Source: Chloroflexota bacterium (GTDB taxonomy: Bacteria; Chloroflexota; FW602-bin22; JACPRP01). Taken from it: DNA of 64,000 nt. The notes under the pieces are model-generated. The model saw nothing but the letters and a program-made list of their open reading frames with translations, had not been told where the DNA came from and made no database searches. The first letter of the stretch is position 1. Every line of letters starts with the position of its first letter. The DNA is taken from assembly GCA_016210495.1 (NCBI GenBank), contig JACQUC010000208.1, positions 1 to 64,000 of the forward strand, read 5' to 3'. Shown here one piece after another: positions 1 through 8,804 of the stretch. The translations under genes and the position numbers were made by a program.

Positions 1-145
1 AACGGCGTTCGCCCTCAGCGATGGCACGCAGATGTGATAATTCGACGTGTACACCGATGCGGGGGGCATCGGACGGACGTTTTGAACTGGACGGACGTGT
101 CGGTCGGATCGAGGGACCGCGCGGGCGAACGCCGTTCGCCCCTAC
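1..145. repeat. Dispersed element with hairpin ends, left end cut by window
   Basis: The right end (123-145) is a 23-nt unit that is itself a hairpin, with arms GGGCGAAC and GTTCGCCC. The window begins inside the matching left unit (positions 1-15). A complete relative lies at 32330-32486 with the same ends, and their interiors share short words such as ACGCAGAT and GACGTTTTG. A decayed relative is at 41902-41996. No open frame is seen inside, so this looks like a non-autonomous MITE/REP-like element. Confidence 0.7.
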
Positions 146-188
146 ATTATGATGGTCGAACGCCTATCTGTCTGAGAGCAGCTTAAGT

Positions 189-233
189 TGATGCCTGTAG
201 AGACGACCCGGCGGGTCGTCTCTACAGGCATCA
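189..233. repeat. Perfect 21-bp inverted repeat with 3-nt loop
   Basis: Arms 189-209 and 213-233 are exact reverse complements around a GGC loop. The hairpin ends 13 nt before the radical-SAM start, so it lies in that gene's leader or is a terminator for something upstream. No T-run follows. Its GTAGAGACG...CGTCTCTAC core resembles the other GTAGGG-type palindromes of this window. Confidence 0.7.
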
Positions 234-246
234 GACTGGGAGAAGT

Positions 247-1582
247 ATGAAAATACTGCTCGTCTACACAAACACCAATCGCATGTTGGCGCCAGCGCCA
301 CTGGGGGCCTCGCTGGTGGCCTCGCGTCTCAGGCGGGATGGGCACGTCGTGCGCTTCGTTGACCTTATGTTTGCCAGAGCGCCTGCGATGGAGGCTGCAC
401 AGGCAGCCCGGGAGCTCGAGCCCGATCTCGTCTGCTACTCGATCCGCAACGTGGACAACCAGTCGTCGACGGAGTTCTTCGATCCTTTGCCCACCATCAA
501 GTCCATTGTCAGCGCCGTCCGCGCGGTCTCCTCAGCGCCGACGATCCTCGGGGGCACGGCGTTTACCTCGTTCCCCGTTCAGTTCCTGGATGAGCTGGGC
601 GCGGACTACGGCATCGCCGGGGACGACCTCGACTTGATTTCGCAGTTCGTCGCGTCCCTTTCCTCGGGCAAGCCGAGTCTCACGTCGCCCGGGCTGGTCT
701 ATCGTGATCGTGGCAAGGTCATCCGCAATCCATTCACGATCCGTGGCTACGCCGATACGCCTTTCGACGGCTGGGGCTTCATCGACCTGCACGCCTACCG
801 GCGCTCGCCGATGGCATTCTGGGACGCCGGGCTGGTGACGCGAACAGGCCGCCCCTTCAAATGCGTGTACTGCGACACTTACAAGACGTCCGGGCGGGAG
901 TGGGTTTCTCGCGATCTGCGCCGGGTGGCGGAGGAGGCCGCCGCGCTGCAGCGCCGGGGGGGCGCGTTCGGTTATCCTCGCCGACGCCGGCTTCAACCGC
1001 CCGCTCGACCACGCCAAGGAGGTGCTCGAGGAGCTGATTATCGCCCGCGTGCACGTGAATCTCACGGCCATCTTCGAGCCGGGCGAGGTCGACGAGGAGT
1101 TCGCGCGGCTATACCGACGCGCGGGAGGGCGCAACGTGGTCTTGTTCGCCGGCAGTCTTTCCGAGCCGGTGCTGGCGCGCTCGGCGAAGCCGTTTCAGGT
1201 GGACGACGTGCTGCGGGGGGCGGAGATATTCCGCAAGAACGGCATCGGCTACTTCCTGAACCTGATGCTCGGCGGGCCGGGAGAGACGCCCGCGACGATC
1301 GAGGAGACGTTCGCGACGGCGTCGCGCCTTCGCCCCACGCACACCATTCTGGACTGCGGCTACCGCATCCAGCCTGACACGGAGCTGCACCGGATCGCCG
1401 TCGCCGAGGGGGCCATTGCGCCGGAGGACGATTGCTTCAAGGCCAGATTCTACCACTCGCCCGACACGCCAGCGCCGCTGCTGAAAGACCGGCTCAGGTG
1501 GTATCAGGCCGAGCACCGTCTTGCCAACTGGCGCGCCATAGGCTGGATGCTGGGGCTGTGGTGGCGGAAGTACCGGCCATGA
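247..1582 (+). pseudogene. Broken B12-binding-type radical SAM gene (frameshift, missing Fe-S cysteine)
   Basis: The 5' part encodes an N-terminal cobalamin-binding-like Rossmann region (MKILLVYTNTNRML start, LGGTAFTS, YGIAGD) and then a radical SAM core with GRPFKCVYC at codons 202-210. The reading frame breaks in a seven-G run at 956-962. Removing one G joins it to the downstream frame, which continues with SVILADAGFN and ends at 1582 (about 445 residues restored). Radical SAM enzymes bind their 4Fe-4S cluster with CxxxCxxC. Here the first Cys is Arg (CGC, one transition from TGC). The frameshift alone could be an assembly error in a homopolymer, but with the lost ligand a decaying gene is more likely. 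The B12-binding family methylates or rearranges varied substrates; the substrate here is unknown. Start ATG 247 has GGGAGAAGT upstream. Confidence 0.75.
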
Positions 1583-1603
1583 GCGATGCCGGCTCGACGT
1601 CTC

Positions 1604-1966
1604 TCAAAACGCGTCGCTACGCGGCCTGATGCGGATGCCGTCTTCCGTCGCTACGACGAAGCTCCCTATCAAACGATCGGTGTGTTGCTCCAACACAGCC
1701 CTGAGCACGCGCACTCGATTGGCGGGGCTTTCGTCTCGAAGCCGGAGCAGCACAACACCCGCGTGTGGTTGACCGCTGCGGAAAACCAGATCGCCAAAAC
1801 CCTTGTCGTTGGTAATGACGACCCGTCCCTCGCTCGCGGCCTGGGCCAGGATTTCCGTATCCTCGGCCTGCGGAATCATCTCGGCGACGGCAAACACGTC
1901 GTGGCCGAGGCTGCGGAGGAAATCAACCGTGGCGGTGCCGGAGGACTCATCGACGAGGATATGCAC
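1604..1966 (-). CDS. DUF5615 PIN-like toxin of a DUF433/DUF5615 pair
   Basis: This is a 120-residue protein with GTG start. It has the DUF5615 (Mut7-C/PIN-like) pattern: an acidic residue near the N-terminus (HILVDESS), the RSLGHDVFAVAE segment, and the conserved TNDKGFGDLV block with the second acidic cluster. Family members are presumed PIN-fold ribonucleases acting as toxins. It starts 9 nt after the DUF433 stop, so the two are co-transcribed and the antitoxin is made first. Toxicity is inferred from family and pairing. Confidence 0.85.
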   Translation of the reverse strand: MHILVDESSGTATVDFLRSLGHDVFAVAEMIPQAEDTEILAQAASEGRVVITNDKGFGDLVFRSGQPHAGVVLLRLRDESPANRVRVLRAVLEQHTDRLIGSFVVATEDGIRIRPRSDAF

Positions 1967-1975
1967 GTTAATTGC

Positions 1976-2218
1976 TCAACCCCGTGTCGCCACCGGGAAA
2001 ACCTCTTCGTGGGCCAGCACCTCGGCGGCGTAGGCCAATGCCGCGCGTATGTCTTCTTGCCGCAAACGCGAGTACTCACGCAGAATGTCGGCTTCCGGAA
2101 TGCCCTGGGCCAGCATTCGCACGATAAGCTCCACCGGTATGCGCGTTCCCCGTATGACCGGCTTGCCGGCCATCACCTTGGGGTTCAGGCTGATGCGCTG
2201 CCGAAGGTGTTCGTCCAA
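1976..2218 (-). CDS. DUF433 antitoxin-like DNA-binding protein
   Basis: This 80-residue protein has the DUF433 signature: RISLNPKVMAGKPVIRGTRI, the VELIVRMLAQG segment, and a helix-turn-helix-like stretch (ADILREYSRLRQEDIRAALAYA). The start read here is TTG at 2218, with GGAG 7 nt upstream. DUF433 proteins bind DNA and are paired with DUF5615 toxins, as seen just downstream. The promoter at 2264-2293 and a near-palindrome in the leader (2241-2254) suggest autoregulation, which is an inference. Confidence 0.85.
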   Translation of the reverse strand: MDEHLRQRISLNPKVMAGKPVIRGTRIPVELIVRMLAQGIPEADILREYSRLRQEDIRAALAYAAEVLAHEEVFPVATRG

Positions 2219-2263
2219 AGCGTTCTCCGCACTCCCTTGAGACGACTAATCGTCCCTCGAACC

Positions 2264-2293
2264 AGTATAGGTGATGTCGAACGCAACTGTCAA
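2264..2293 (-). promoter_or_regulatory. Sigma70-type promoter of the DUF433/DUF5615 pair
   Basis: On the minus strand TTGACA (2293-2288) and TATACT (2269-2264) are separated by 18 nt. The predicted start is near 2257, giving a leader of about 40 nt. The leader contains the near-palindrome GACGACTAATCGTC (2241-2254), a candidate operator. Confidence 0.65.
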
Positions 2294-2315
2294 TTGCAGC
2301 ACCCAAGCCACTCAC

Positions 2316-3095
2316 CTATTCCACCCCGTACAGCTTCCTCATGCTCCGGATCTCTTCCTTCGGCAGCGGAGCGTACATCCCCATCCTTCTTCTGGTGATG
2401 CCCATCGTCTGGTGCAGGTCCACCATCATCTCCGCCATCTTCACCAGGATGCCCAGCGAGTCCAGGATGCGAACGCCCTCGATCTCGGTTGTCCCCTGAC
2501 TCACAAAGAGCATCGTCATCATATTCCCCGCGCATATCAGAACATTCGCGCCCTGCTCTCCTATTTTTTTCGCCTCCGCCGCCAGCAGGTCGATGGTGGG
2601 GCCAGGATTCTTGAATGCCAGTTGTAGCTCTCTCGGCGTCAGGTCGACCCAGCCTCCCGGCGTCAAACGGTCCCCGAATCCGTATGCTCTGGCGCGTTGA
2701 TTGAGACGGTTTAGAAACGGGCGATTCTGCGTGAGAAAAGCGACCTGTGGCGCCAGCAGAGTGGCGATGTGCAGCGCGGTCTCGATGGGAAATACCACGG
2801 GAATTTCGACCAGTTCCCTGATCTCGAGGAAGCCCAGGTCGAACGAGCCCGTCTGAACGAAGGCATCATAGCCTTCGCGCTCGGCCTGAAGCGCAGCCTC
2901 GACCACCAGCGATGTGTGCAGGTGTGCGGGATACTGATGGGTCACGATCGCGGGGCTGTAAACCCTGCTGCCGTGCAGACAAATCTCCGTGCCCGGCCTC
3001 GCCACCTGACGGAAGTGTGCGTTAAGAAGCCGGTCGTAATCCTCCCACGCCGGATCGGCGCCGATAGCCCCCGAGGTCTGTATCCAAAGCTTCAT
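2316..3095 (-). CDS. Asp/Glu/hydantoin racemase-superfamily protein
   Basis: The 259-residue protein matches the Asp/Glu racemase, hydantoin racemase and maleate isomerase superfamily. It has a first half-domain with EGYDAFVQTGSFDLGFLEIR, an IPVVFPIETALHIATLL segment, and a second half-domain with GANVLICAGNMM. The start at 3095 was preferred to an upstream in-frame start because GGAGAGG sits just before it. Family enzymes use a pair of Cys residues as acid and base. The second is present (LICAG) but the first position is Thr (VQTGSFD), so a simple racemase reaction is unlikely; a decarboxylase, isomerase or binding role is possible. It lies 132 nt downstream of the permease, with an inverted repeat between, and is probably the last gene of the 8371-2316 operon. 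Confidence 0.75.
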   Translation of the reverse strand: MKLWIQTSGAIGADPAWEDYDRLLNAHFRQVARPGTEICLHGSRVYSPAIVTHQYPAHLHTSLVVEAALQAEREGYDAFVQTGSFDLGFLEIRELVEIPVVFPIETALHIATLLAPQVAFLTQNRPFLNRLNQRARAYGFGDRLTPGGWVDLTPRELQLAFKNPGPTIDLLAAEAKKIGEQGANVLICAGNMMTMLFVSQGTTEIEGVRILDSLGILVKMAEMMVDLHQTMGITRRRMGMYAPLPKEEIRSMRKLYGVE

Positions 3096-3133
3096 TCCTC
3101 TCCCCTTTCTCCGTATCGTACGGAAATACGTCA

Positions 3134-3202
3134 ACCGCAAAGGGCGCAGAGAGCGCAAAGAGAATCATATGAAATCTTTGCGTCCTTTGCGCTCTTTGCG
3201 GT
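3134..3202. repeat. Imperfect long inverted repeat of GCGCAAAG words
   Basis: The arms 3134-3160 and 3176-3202 are imperfect reverse complements built from ACCGCAAAG, GCGC and GCAAAGAG words around a 15-nt loop. It lies between the permease stop and the racemase start and may form a large hairpin in the operon mRNA, attenuating or processing it. It also looks like a dispersed genomic repeat. Confidence 0.6.
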
Positions 3203-3227
3203 GAGCATCTTGGAAGACGATCCACCG

Positions 3228-4925
3228 CTACACCGGTTTGCCCGGCGAAAGCCAGCGAGCGATCGCCGTCGAAACGAAGTAGGCGATGGCCAGTACTGTA
3301 GCCTGCACCATGCCCAGAATGATGGCCGCTTCGATCTGGCCTGCCGACGACAGGCGGAATATGGTCGTGGTGATCAGCGTGGTTTCCGGAGAGTGGAGGA
3401 GTAAGACGGTGTCCAGGTCCTTCACGGCGTAGCTGAACAGCAGTATCCAGCCCGCCAGAAACCCGGGCAGCACCAGCGGCAGAACGATGCGGGTGAAGGT
3501 CTGCGGCCACGAAGCGCCGTGAATCTGCGAAGACTCCTCCAGCTCCCGGGACAACTGAACTATGGTCGACGTCATCGTTCTCGTCCCGAGCGGAAAACCC
3601 TTACAGATAAGCGCCAGAACCAGCAGTGCCATTGTTCCGTAAATGGTTAGGCCAAAAGGAAGGGGCAAGAAGATATAGGCCCAAAGGAATCCTAACGCGA
3701 GAACTATCGCCGGGATAGCCCAGGGGACCCAGACGATCAGGTCCAAGGGTCTCCTCTCTTGGAACCCCGTCCTGACCACAATGTAAGCTATAAACGAGCA
3801 CAATATCATTCCGATCGTAGCGGATGCGCCGCCCATAATCACCGAGTTCCACACCGCCTTGAGCAGCTCAGGACTGGCGAAGGCTTTGCCCCAGTGGCTC
3901 AGCGTATACATATCGGGCATAAAGACGCCGGCGAACTTCATGAAAGAGCTCCAAATCAGAACCCCCATCGGCAGGGCCAGGTCGACGAAGATGAATGCCA
4001 CGACCCCGAAGAAGACCAGCCATTTCGAACGTCCAAGGTCTAGCACCTGAGCCCGGTAACCCTTGCCCGTAACCGTGACATATTCCCGCTGCCCCAGAAT
4101 CCTCCACTGGCCGGCCACCAGCAGAAAGGCCATCATCAGCAGGGCCGTGGCCAGGGCCATTGCCGGCGGGTACAGCGGCGGCTCAGTGCGTGCGACGTAG
4201 TGGTAGATCTTGGTCGTCAGCACGTAGATGTTGGCCGGTATGCCCAGCATCGCCTCCACCTCAAACGACTCCATCATTCTGACAAAGCCCAGCGTCGAGG
4301 CGGCGAGGAGCGCTGGCGTCATCATCGGCACGTTGATGCGCCAGATGGTGCCCACCACGGATGCACCGGACATCCGGGAGGACTCCTCCAGGTTGGCGTC
4401 CATCGCCTTAAAGGCGGGGACCAGCAGGATGAACAGGATCGGTATCCATCCCAGGACGCTGACAAAGATCACACCCCCGTACGAGAATATGTTGAGGCCT
4501 TGATCGCCAAGAGGGAGAAAGAGCCTTAGAAATTGATTGATGAGACCTGTCCTCGGGCTCAGCATGACGATCCAGGCCAGAATCCTCGGGAGGAGTGGCA
4601 AGAAGAAGATCAGCACTATCAGCCACTCAAGATGACGCCTGAAGGGGACATTGGTGCGGCTCACCGCCCAGGCCAGGAACACCGCTCCGACCACCGTGAG
4701 TACTGTCCGCACCACCGCCAGCCAGAAAGTTGTCAGGAGGAGCTCATAGGTCTCGCGATTGGTGAACACCTCGACGTAGCCGGCGAGGCTGAAATTGCCA
4801 GCGTACCCTGGCGGGGTATCTCTGACGCTGCCGTAAAAGATCATGCCCATCGGGTACAGCACTTGAAATGCGACTATGATCAGCAGCGCTATGACCAGCA
4901 ATCGGCTCAGGCTAAGCGTTCTCAT
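3228..4925 (-). CDS. ABC importer permease, two fused BPD_transp_1 domains (FbpB/ThiP type)
   Basis: This 565-residue membrane protein has two permease halves in one chain. Each half carries an EAA loop for contact with the ATPase: EESSRMSGASVVGTIWRINV in the first and EESSQIHGASWPQTFTRIVL in the second. About 12 membrane segments are visible. Fused permeases of this kind belong to iron(III), thiamine, putrescine and 2-aminoethylphosphonate importers. The start at 4925 overlaps the FAD gene stop by ATGA, so translation is coupled. No ATPase or binding protein lies in this operon. The only fitting partners in the window are the lipoprotein at 24748-26001 and the ATPase at 29051-29779. The substrate is unknown. 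Confidence 0.88.
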   Translation of the reverse strand: MRTLSLSRLLVIALLIIVAFQVLYPMGMIFYGSVRDTPPGYAGNFSLAGYVEVFTNRETYELLLTTFWLAVVRTVLTVVGAVFLAWAVSRTNVPFRRHLEWLIVLIFFLPLLPRILAWIVMLSPRTGLINQFLRLFLPLGDQGLNIFSYGGVIFVSVLGWIPILFILLVPAFKAMDANLEESSRMSGASVVGTIWRINVPMMTPALLAASTLGFVRMMESFEVEAMLGIPANIYVLTTKIYHYVARTEPPLYPPAMALATALLMMAFLLVAGQWRILGQREYVTVTGKGYRAQVLDLGRSKWLVFFGVVAFIFVDLALPMGVLIWSSFMKFAGVFMPDMYTLSHWGKAFASPELLKAVWNSVIMGGASATIGMILCSFIAYIVVRTGFQERRPLDLIVWVPWAIPAIVLALGFLWAYIFLPLPFGLTIYGTMALLVLALICKGFPLGTRTMTSTIVQLSRELEESSQIHGASWPQTFTRIVLPLVLPGFLAGWILLFSYAVKDLDTVLLLHSPETTLITTTIFRLSSAGQIEAAIILGMVQATVLAIAYFVSTAIARWLSPGKPV

Positions 4926-6496
4926 TTCCACCGGTTTTCGGCAGCGGCGCGGGCCCCCGCGGCGCGGCCGGAAGTGATGCACTCGGCAAGGTTGCCGCCC
5001 CCCTGGTACAGCATCCCGAATATCGAGCCCAGCTCTCCCGCCGAGTAGAGGCGGGGGACTGGGTTGCCATCAACCCTCAGCACCTGCCCCGCGCTGTTTC
5101 GTTTCGGTCCCCCCTGCGTGTTGGCTCCTCCAGGCCACAGCTTGACGGCATAATAGGGCGGGTCTTCGATGGGCTGCAGCCATTCCCTGGGCTTGTGGAA
5201 GTCGAGGTCCTCGCCCCGATCGCAGTATTCGTTGTACCGCCTCATCGTCGCCCGCAGGGTGGATAGACTCATCAGCTCCCCGTTGTCCGGGTCCGCCAGA
5301 ATGGCCCTTGCCAGGCCCTCGACGCTGTTGGCCTGGACGATCCATCCGCGATCGATTTCCCGGCGGTTGTCGGCGCTCCACTCGTAGAAGACGTCACCCC
5401 CCACTCCGCCAGGGGGGTTACACGCACCGTGATCGCCGGCTAAGGCGCACAACGACCTCCTTTTCTCGTCGAATATCCAGTAGGAAGGTACTCTGGGATA
5501 GCACAGCGCGTAGCTATCGTAGCCGGTCAGCTCGTAGCCGAACGCGTGGTGCTTGACCTTCTCGTTGGTGTACCGCGCGCCTCTTCTGTCGACGAAGATC
5601 GAGGCCGTCTCCGACCGCTGCGGCAGGAAGGCGATAGGGAAATCGGGGAAGTGCAGGGTGGCGCGCCAGGCGGCGTCGTTCATGTGCCACAGGGCAGCCC
5701 CCACCTCCATCGCCATGCTGACGCCATCGCCGGTACTGGCGGGGTTGCCCGCAAAATGGATGGGGCTGACCCGCAGATAGTTCTCCTTCATCCACTCGTT
5801 GAACTCGAAGCCACCACAGGTCAGCACTACCGCCCTTCTGGCCTTGATTGCCAGCTCCTTGCCTCGACTGCAAGCGGCTATTCCTCGCACATCACCACTC
5901 TCGACTACCAGGTGCAACCCCCTGGTCTCCCACAGCACAGGGATGCCCCTGGCTTCGACGGCATTGGTCAGGTACTTGAAGAAGGCTGCGCCGTAGCGGT
6001 AGCGCTCGGTGGGCTTGGGAAAGAAAAAGCCGCAGCCTTCGGAGCCCGTCAACTGGGGGTAGTCGGCGTGCGGATAGAAGTAGCGGCCTTTCTCGTCCGT
6101 ATGGCCCCGCTTGGCAGCGCCGGCGCTCAGGTCTTGAGGGCCTGCGACGAGGATGCCCGCCTTCTCCATCCATTCCGAGTTCTCGCCCAGAGCGCGAGCG
6201 AAACTGGCGATAAGCTCTTCCCTCTCAAGAGTAAGGCTCTCGCCGGCAGCTTTCGCCATTTCGCCAAGGTAAAGCCGAGCCTTCCCGGTGTCGGTGGGCG
6301 ATAAGCAACCCCCACCGCTAAGCCTGGTGCTGGGGGTATGCCTGGTCTCGGTCGGGGTATCGGCGGGTTGTCTTTCCAGGATAAGCACGGAGGCCCCGCT
6401 GTCGTGGGCGCTGATAGCCGCCACGGCACCTGCACCACCGTAGCCCACCACAACCACATCTGTCTCTTCAGTCCACGTGAGCTCAGCCACACTCAT
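4922..6496 (-). CDS. FAD-dependent oxidoreductase, fumarate reductase/ketosteroid dehydrogenase family
   Basis: The 524-residue flavoprotein opens with a Rossmann FAD motif (DVVVVGYGGAGAVAA, about residues 13-27) followed by an ERQ adenosine-binding end. The family features GNPASTGDGVSMAMEVGA and the C-terminal LYSAGELGSIFGMLYQGGGN close the FAD site. Members transfer hydride to or from a C-C bond next to a carbonyl (fumarate, urocanate, 3-ketosteroid). No signal peptide or haem motif is seen, so it is probably cytoplasmic. It sits 9 nt after the aldehyde oxidoreductase stop and overlaps the permease start. The context suggests catabolism of an imported carboxylate or cyclic compound; the substrate cannot be read from the sequence. 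Confidence 0.85.
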   Translation of the reverse strand: MSVAELTWTEETDVVVVGYGGAGAVAAISAHDSGASVLILERQPADTPTETRHTPSTRLSGGGCLSPTDTGKARLYLGEMAKAAGESLTLEREELIASFARALGENSEWMEKAGILVAGPQDLSAGAAKRGHTDEKGRYFYPHADYPQLTGSEGCGFFFPKPTERYRYGAAFFKYLTNAVEARGIPVLWETRGLHLVVESGDVRGIAACSRGKELAIKARRAVVLTCGGFEFNEWMKENYLRVSPIHFAGNPASTGDGVSMAMEVGAALWHMNDAAWRATLHFPDFPIAFLPQRSETASIFVDRRGARYTNEKVKHHAFGYELTGYDSYALCYPRVPSYWIFDEKRRSLCALAGDHGACNPPGGVGGDVFYEWSADNRREIDRGWIVQANSVEGLARAILADPDNGELMSLSTLRATMRRYNEYCDRGEDLDFHKPREWLQPIEDPPYYAVKLWPGGANTQGGPKRNSAGQVLRVDGNPVPRLYSAGELGSIFGMLYQGGGNLAECITSGRAAGARAAAENRWK

Positions 6497-6505
6497 CTGG
6501 TATAC

Positions 6506-8371
6506 TCAGCCCCAGATTTGCTCGGCAAACTCGTCGAGGCCCACGCGTTTGAGCGTGCTTCGCCAGGGCTTCCCGCTCTTCTCATCCCAGCCCATAAGGC
6601 GGTAGTATTCGTCGATCATTCCCCTGAGATAGGGTCGGATGGGCGGGGCGCCGGACGGATCGCTCTTTTGGCCCTCGGTCAGCCGGGCGGGCACGTCGTA
6701 GTCATCCTCTGGCGTCAGCCCGTGCCTGATGTTGAACAGGCGCTCGAAATTGAGCATCCTCTCGCCGTACGCGAGAAGCTCGTCGCGGGTGAAATCCCAT
6801 CCGGTCACCGCGGCGATCATCTGCGCAGACAGCTCGGTTCCACGAGCATTGCCCCAGGTGCAGTACCAGCAGACCCCCGTGCTATCGAGCGCGTACTTGG
6901 TGATGCCCGTCTTCCTTACCTCGAGGGGTTTCTCCCTGTGATCGAACGGCGCCGTTCTTTCGGGATAGCCCGAGTCCGGGTCCGGCCGGGTGAGGTCCGC
7001 CCCCGGTGCCGGCCATCCCGAGCCACCGCCGACGATCTGTCCCAGCAGGACTCCCCATCCCCTTCTCCAGTCGTGCAGATTGATGCCGGATCCCTTGATA
7101 TGAACGGCAAAGTCGGCGGCGTCGCCGCCGATGGCCTCGGCAGCCCTTTTCGGTCCCTGAGCCAGGATGTCGCCAAAGCCGCTGCGGTCGACGTATTTTC
7201 GCAGCATCTTCTCGACGAGACCGGCATCGCCCCATCTGAGCTCGATCCCGTCGGTATCCTCTTTCGTGATCAGGCCCTTCTCGTAGGCCTCGAAGGCCAT
7301 CGCCAGCGTGCAGCCCGCCGTGCTTCCTTCCAGTCCAAGCCGATCGAAGAGGTCCGTGAGGTAGAACACATCGCCAAGATCGGCCACGCCGAAGATCGCC
7401 GACGCGCCCTCCAGCGCTTCGCCGCCGCCGCAAAGCGAAGCCACGTAGCCCTTCCGTGGACCTTCGGCGATCTCCACGTCGTAAGGGCAGGCGATGGGAC
7501 AGCCATAGCAGGGCTTGGGCGTTATCTTCTGTCGCGACCAACCGTCGCCAAACCCCTCGAGGTTGCCGGTTTGCATGTTGTGAACGCTGAGGCCGTACTT
7601 GGATTTTATGCCTTTGTAGTCGCCCTTGGGAATGGCCCCGTGGCCCACGCGCTGCCAGGGGGAGTCCGGGCCGTAGTCGAGCGAATCTCGCCACTGTCTG
7701 GCGATCGCGCGCTCGGCCTCTTTGTTAGCTACCGGAAGGGTCTGTGTGCCATACACGGCGATAGCCTTCAACCGCTTGGAGCCCATCACGGCGCCCAGGC
7801 CGCTGTGCGCCATCGAATGGTTGTGGTCGTTTTCGATGAGCGCCCCGGCGCACAGGTTCTCGCCGGCCGGACCGATAGCCGCCACGCTGGCCTTGGACTG
7901 CCCGAGCTCCGCCTTGATGAGGTCTTCGGTCTCGTGAGTGTCCCTGCCCCAGACCCTGGCGGCGTCCTTGATCTCGACCTTGCCTTCGTGTATCCAGAGG
8001 TACACCGGCCTATCCGCCCTGCCGGTAACGATCAGTCCGTCATACCCGGCGAACTTGAGGTTAGGCCCGAAGAAGCCGTGGGTATGCGAGCGTCCGACGG
8101 TGAAATCCGTGTCGGCGTTCTTGGTCGTCAGCGTCAGATTGGTCGCCCCCGGCGCGCGGGTGCCTGTCAGCGGGCCGGTGAGGAAAATCATCGGGTTTTC
8201 CGGTTCGAGGGCCGAGGTGCCCGGCGGGCACATCTGATTCAGCAGCCACAGCCCCAGACCGAACCCACCCAGGTATTTTCTGAGGACATCCTCGCTCGGG
8301 AGCTCTTTCTCGGCGATCTCATTTGTCGAAAGATTCACCTCGATGATCTTCCCCATGTAGCCACCAGGCAT
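6506..8371 (-). CDS. Aldehyde:ferredoxin oxidoreductase family protein (tungsten/molybdenum)
   Basis: The 621-residue protein has the AOR N-terminal domain (GKIIEVNLSTNEI, YLGGFGLGLWLL, FLTGPLTGTRAPGATNL) that holds the bis-pterin metal cofactor. The cluster ligands Cys288, Cys291 and Cys295 occur in CYGCPIAC, with further Cys at 501 and 504 in GVCWYC as the distal ligand candidates. The start at 8371 follows GGAGAG. Enzymes of this family oxidise aldehydes to acids with ferredoxin or, in some members, reduce acids or act on aromatic acyl groups. It is first in an operon with the FAD enzyme, permease and racemase-like gene. A paralogue lies at 26035-27999. No ferredoxin or MoaD-like gene adjoins it. 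Confidence 0.92.
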   Translation of the reverse strand: MPGGYMGKIIEVNLSTNEIAEKELPSEDVLRKYLGGFGLGLWLLNQMCPPGTSALEPENPMIFLTGPLTGTRAPGATNLTLTTKNADTDFTVGRSHTHGFFGPNLKFAGYDGLIVTGRADRPVYLWIHEGKVEIKDAARVWGRDTHETEDLIKAELGQSKASVAAIGPAGENLCAGALIENDHNHSMAHSGLGAVMGSKRLKAIAVYGTQTLPVANKEAERAIARQWRDSLDYGPDSPWQRVGHGAIPKGDYKGIKSKYGLSVHNMQTGNLEGFGDGWSRQKITPKPCYGCPIACPYDVEIAEGPRKGYVASLCGGGEALEGASAIFGVADLGDVFYLTDLFDRLGLEGSTAGCTLAMAFEAYEKGLITKEDTDGIELRWGDAGLVEKMLRKYVDRSGFGDILAQGPKRAAEAIGGDAADFAVHIKGSGINLHDWRRGWGVLLGQIVGGGSGWPAPGADLTRPDPDSGYPERTAPFDHREKPLEVRKTGITKYALDSTGVCWYCTWGNARGTELSAQMIAAVTGWDFTRDELLAYGERMLNFERLFNIRHGLTPEDDYDVPARLTEGQKSDPSGAPPIRPYLRGMIDEYYRLMGWDEKSGKPWRSTLKRVGLDEFAEQIWG

Positions 8372-8506
8372 GCTTATCTCTCCTTCACGTTGATTAGTTG
8401 TGTTGTTCACAGTGCCCGGGTCAGATGCAGCTTTGAGCTCTCCCGTGGCGCGGTGTGATTTGGTTTCCTGGCGAAGTTCGCCAGGATAGCCTTGGATGTG
8501 GTCGAC

Positions 8507-8535
8507 ATGTTAGACGGAATGATAAGTGTTGTCAA
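8507..8535 (-). promoter_or_regulatory. Sigma70-type promoter of the AOR-FAD-permease operon
   Basis: Minus-strand TTGACA (8535-8530) and TAACAT (8512-8507) are 17 nt apart. The leader to the ATG at 8371 is about 130 nt and includes a 9-bp palindrome (8468-8486, CCTGGCGAA arms) that could be an operator or leader hairpin. Confidence 0.65.
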
Positions 8536-8571
8536 TCAATGGGTCGGGTAGTGAAATGAGATCAAGGGGAA

Positions 8572-8613
8572 CCTAAAAAGAATCGCTACCCGGTCAAGCG
8601 ACCAGGTAGCGAT
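8572..8613 (-). terminator. Intrinsic terminator downstream of the ClpP-fold protease gene
   Basis: On the minus strand a stem with arms ATCGCTACC and GGTAGCGAT (8613-8582), with an inner GGTC/GACC stem, is followed by TTCTTTTT. It lies 192 nt after the protease stop. The 8614-8804 stretch and the rest of 8411-8571 hold no convincing gene. Confidence 0.65.
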
Positions 8614-8804
8614 AGCTGTAGCCCGTAGTCAAAATGGGGCAGAATCCACCAACTTCAGGTAACTAACGCGGTAAGTCCCTGAGTCGTCGGGGTTTTCGTC
8701 TCCGCGTGGACGGAGCGTCTTTCCTTGACGGCAGTGATTGTACATCGCCGGGCGTTCTTTCCGCAGGAGGACTGTATTGGCTTTCACTTTGTTTGCGTGT
8801 TAGC

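Noticed and set aside
6338..8458. 706-residue open frame on the plus strand
   Set aside because: It lies opposite the AOR and FAD genes, whose motifs are unmistakable. Long antisense frames are common at this GC content and it shows no domain.
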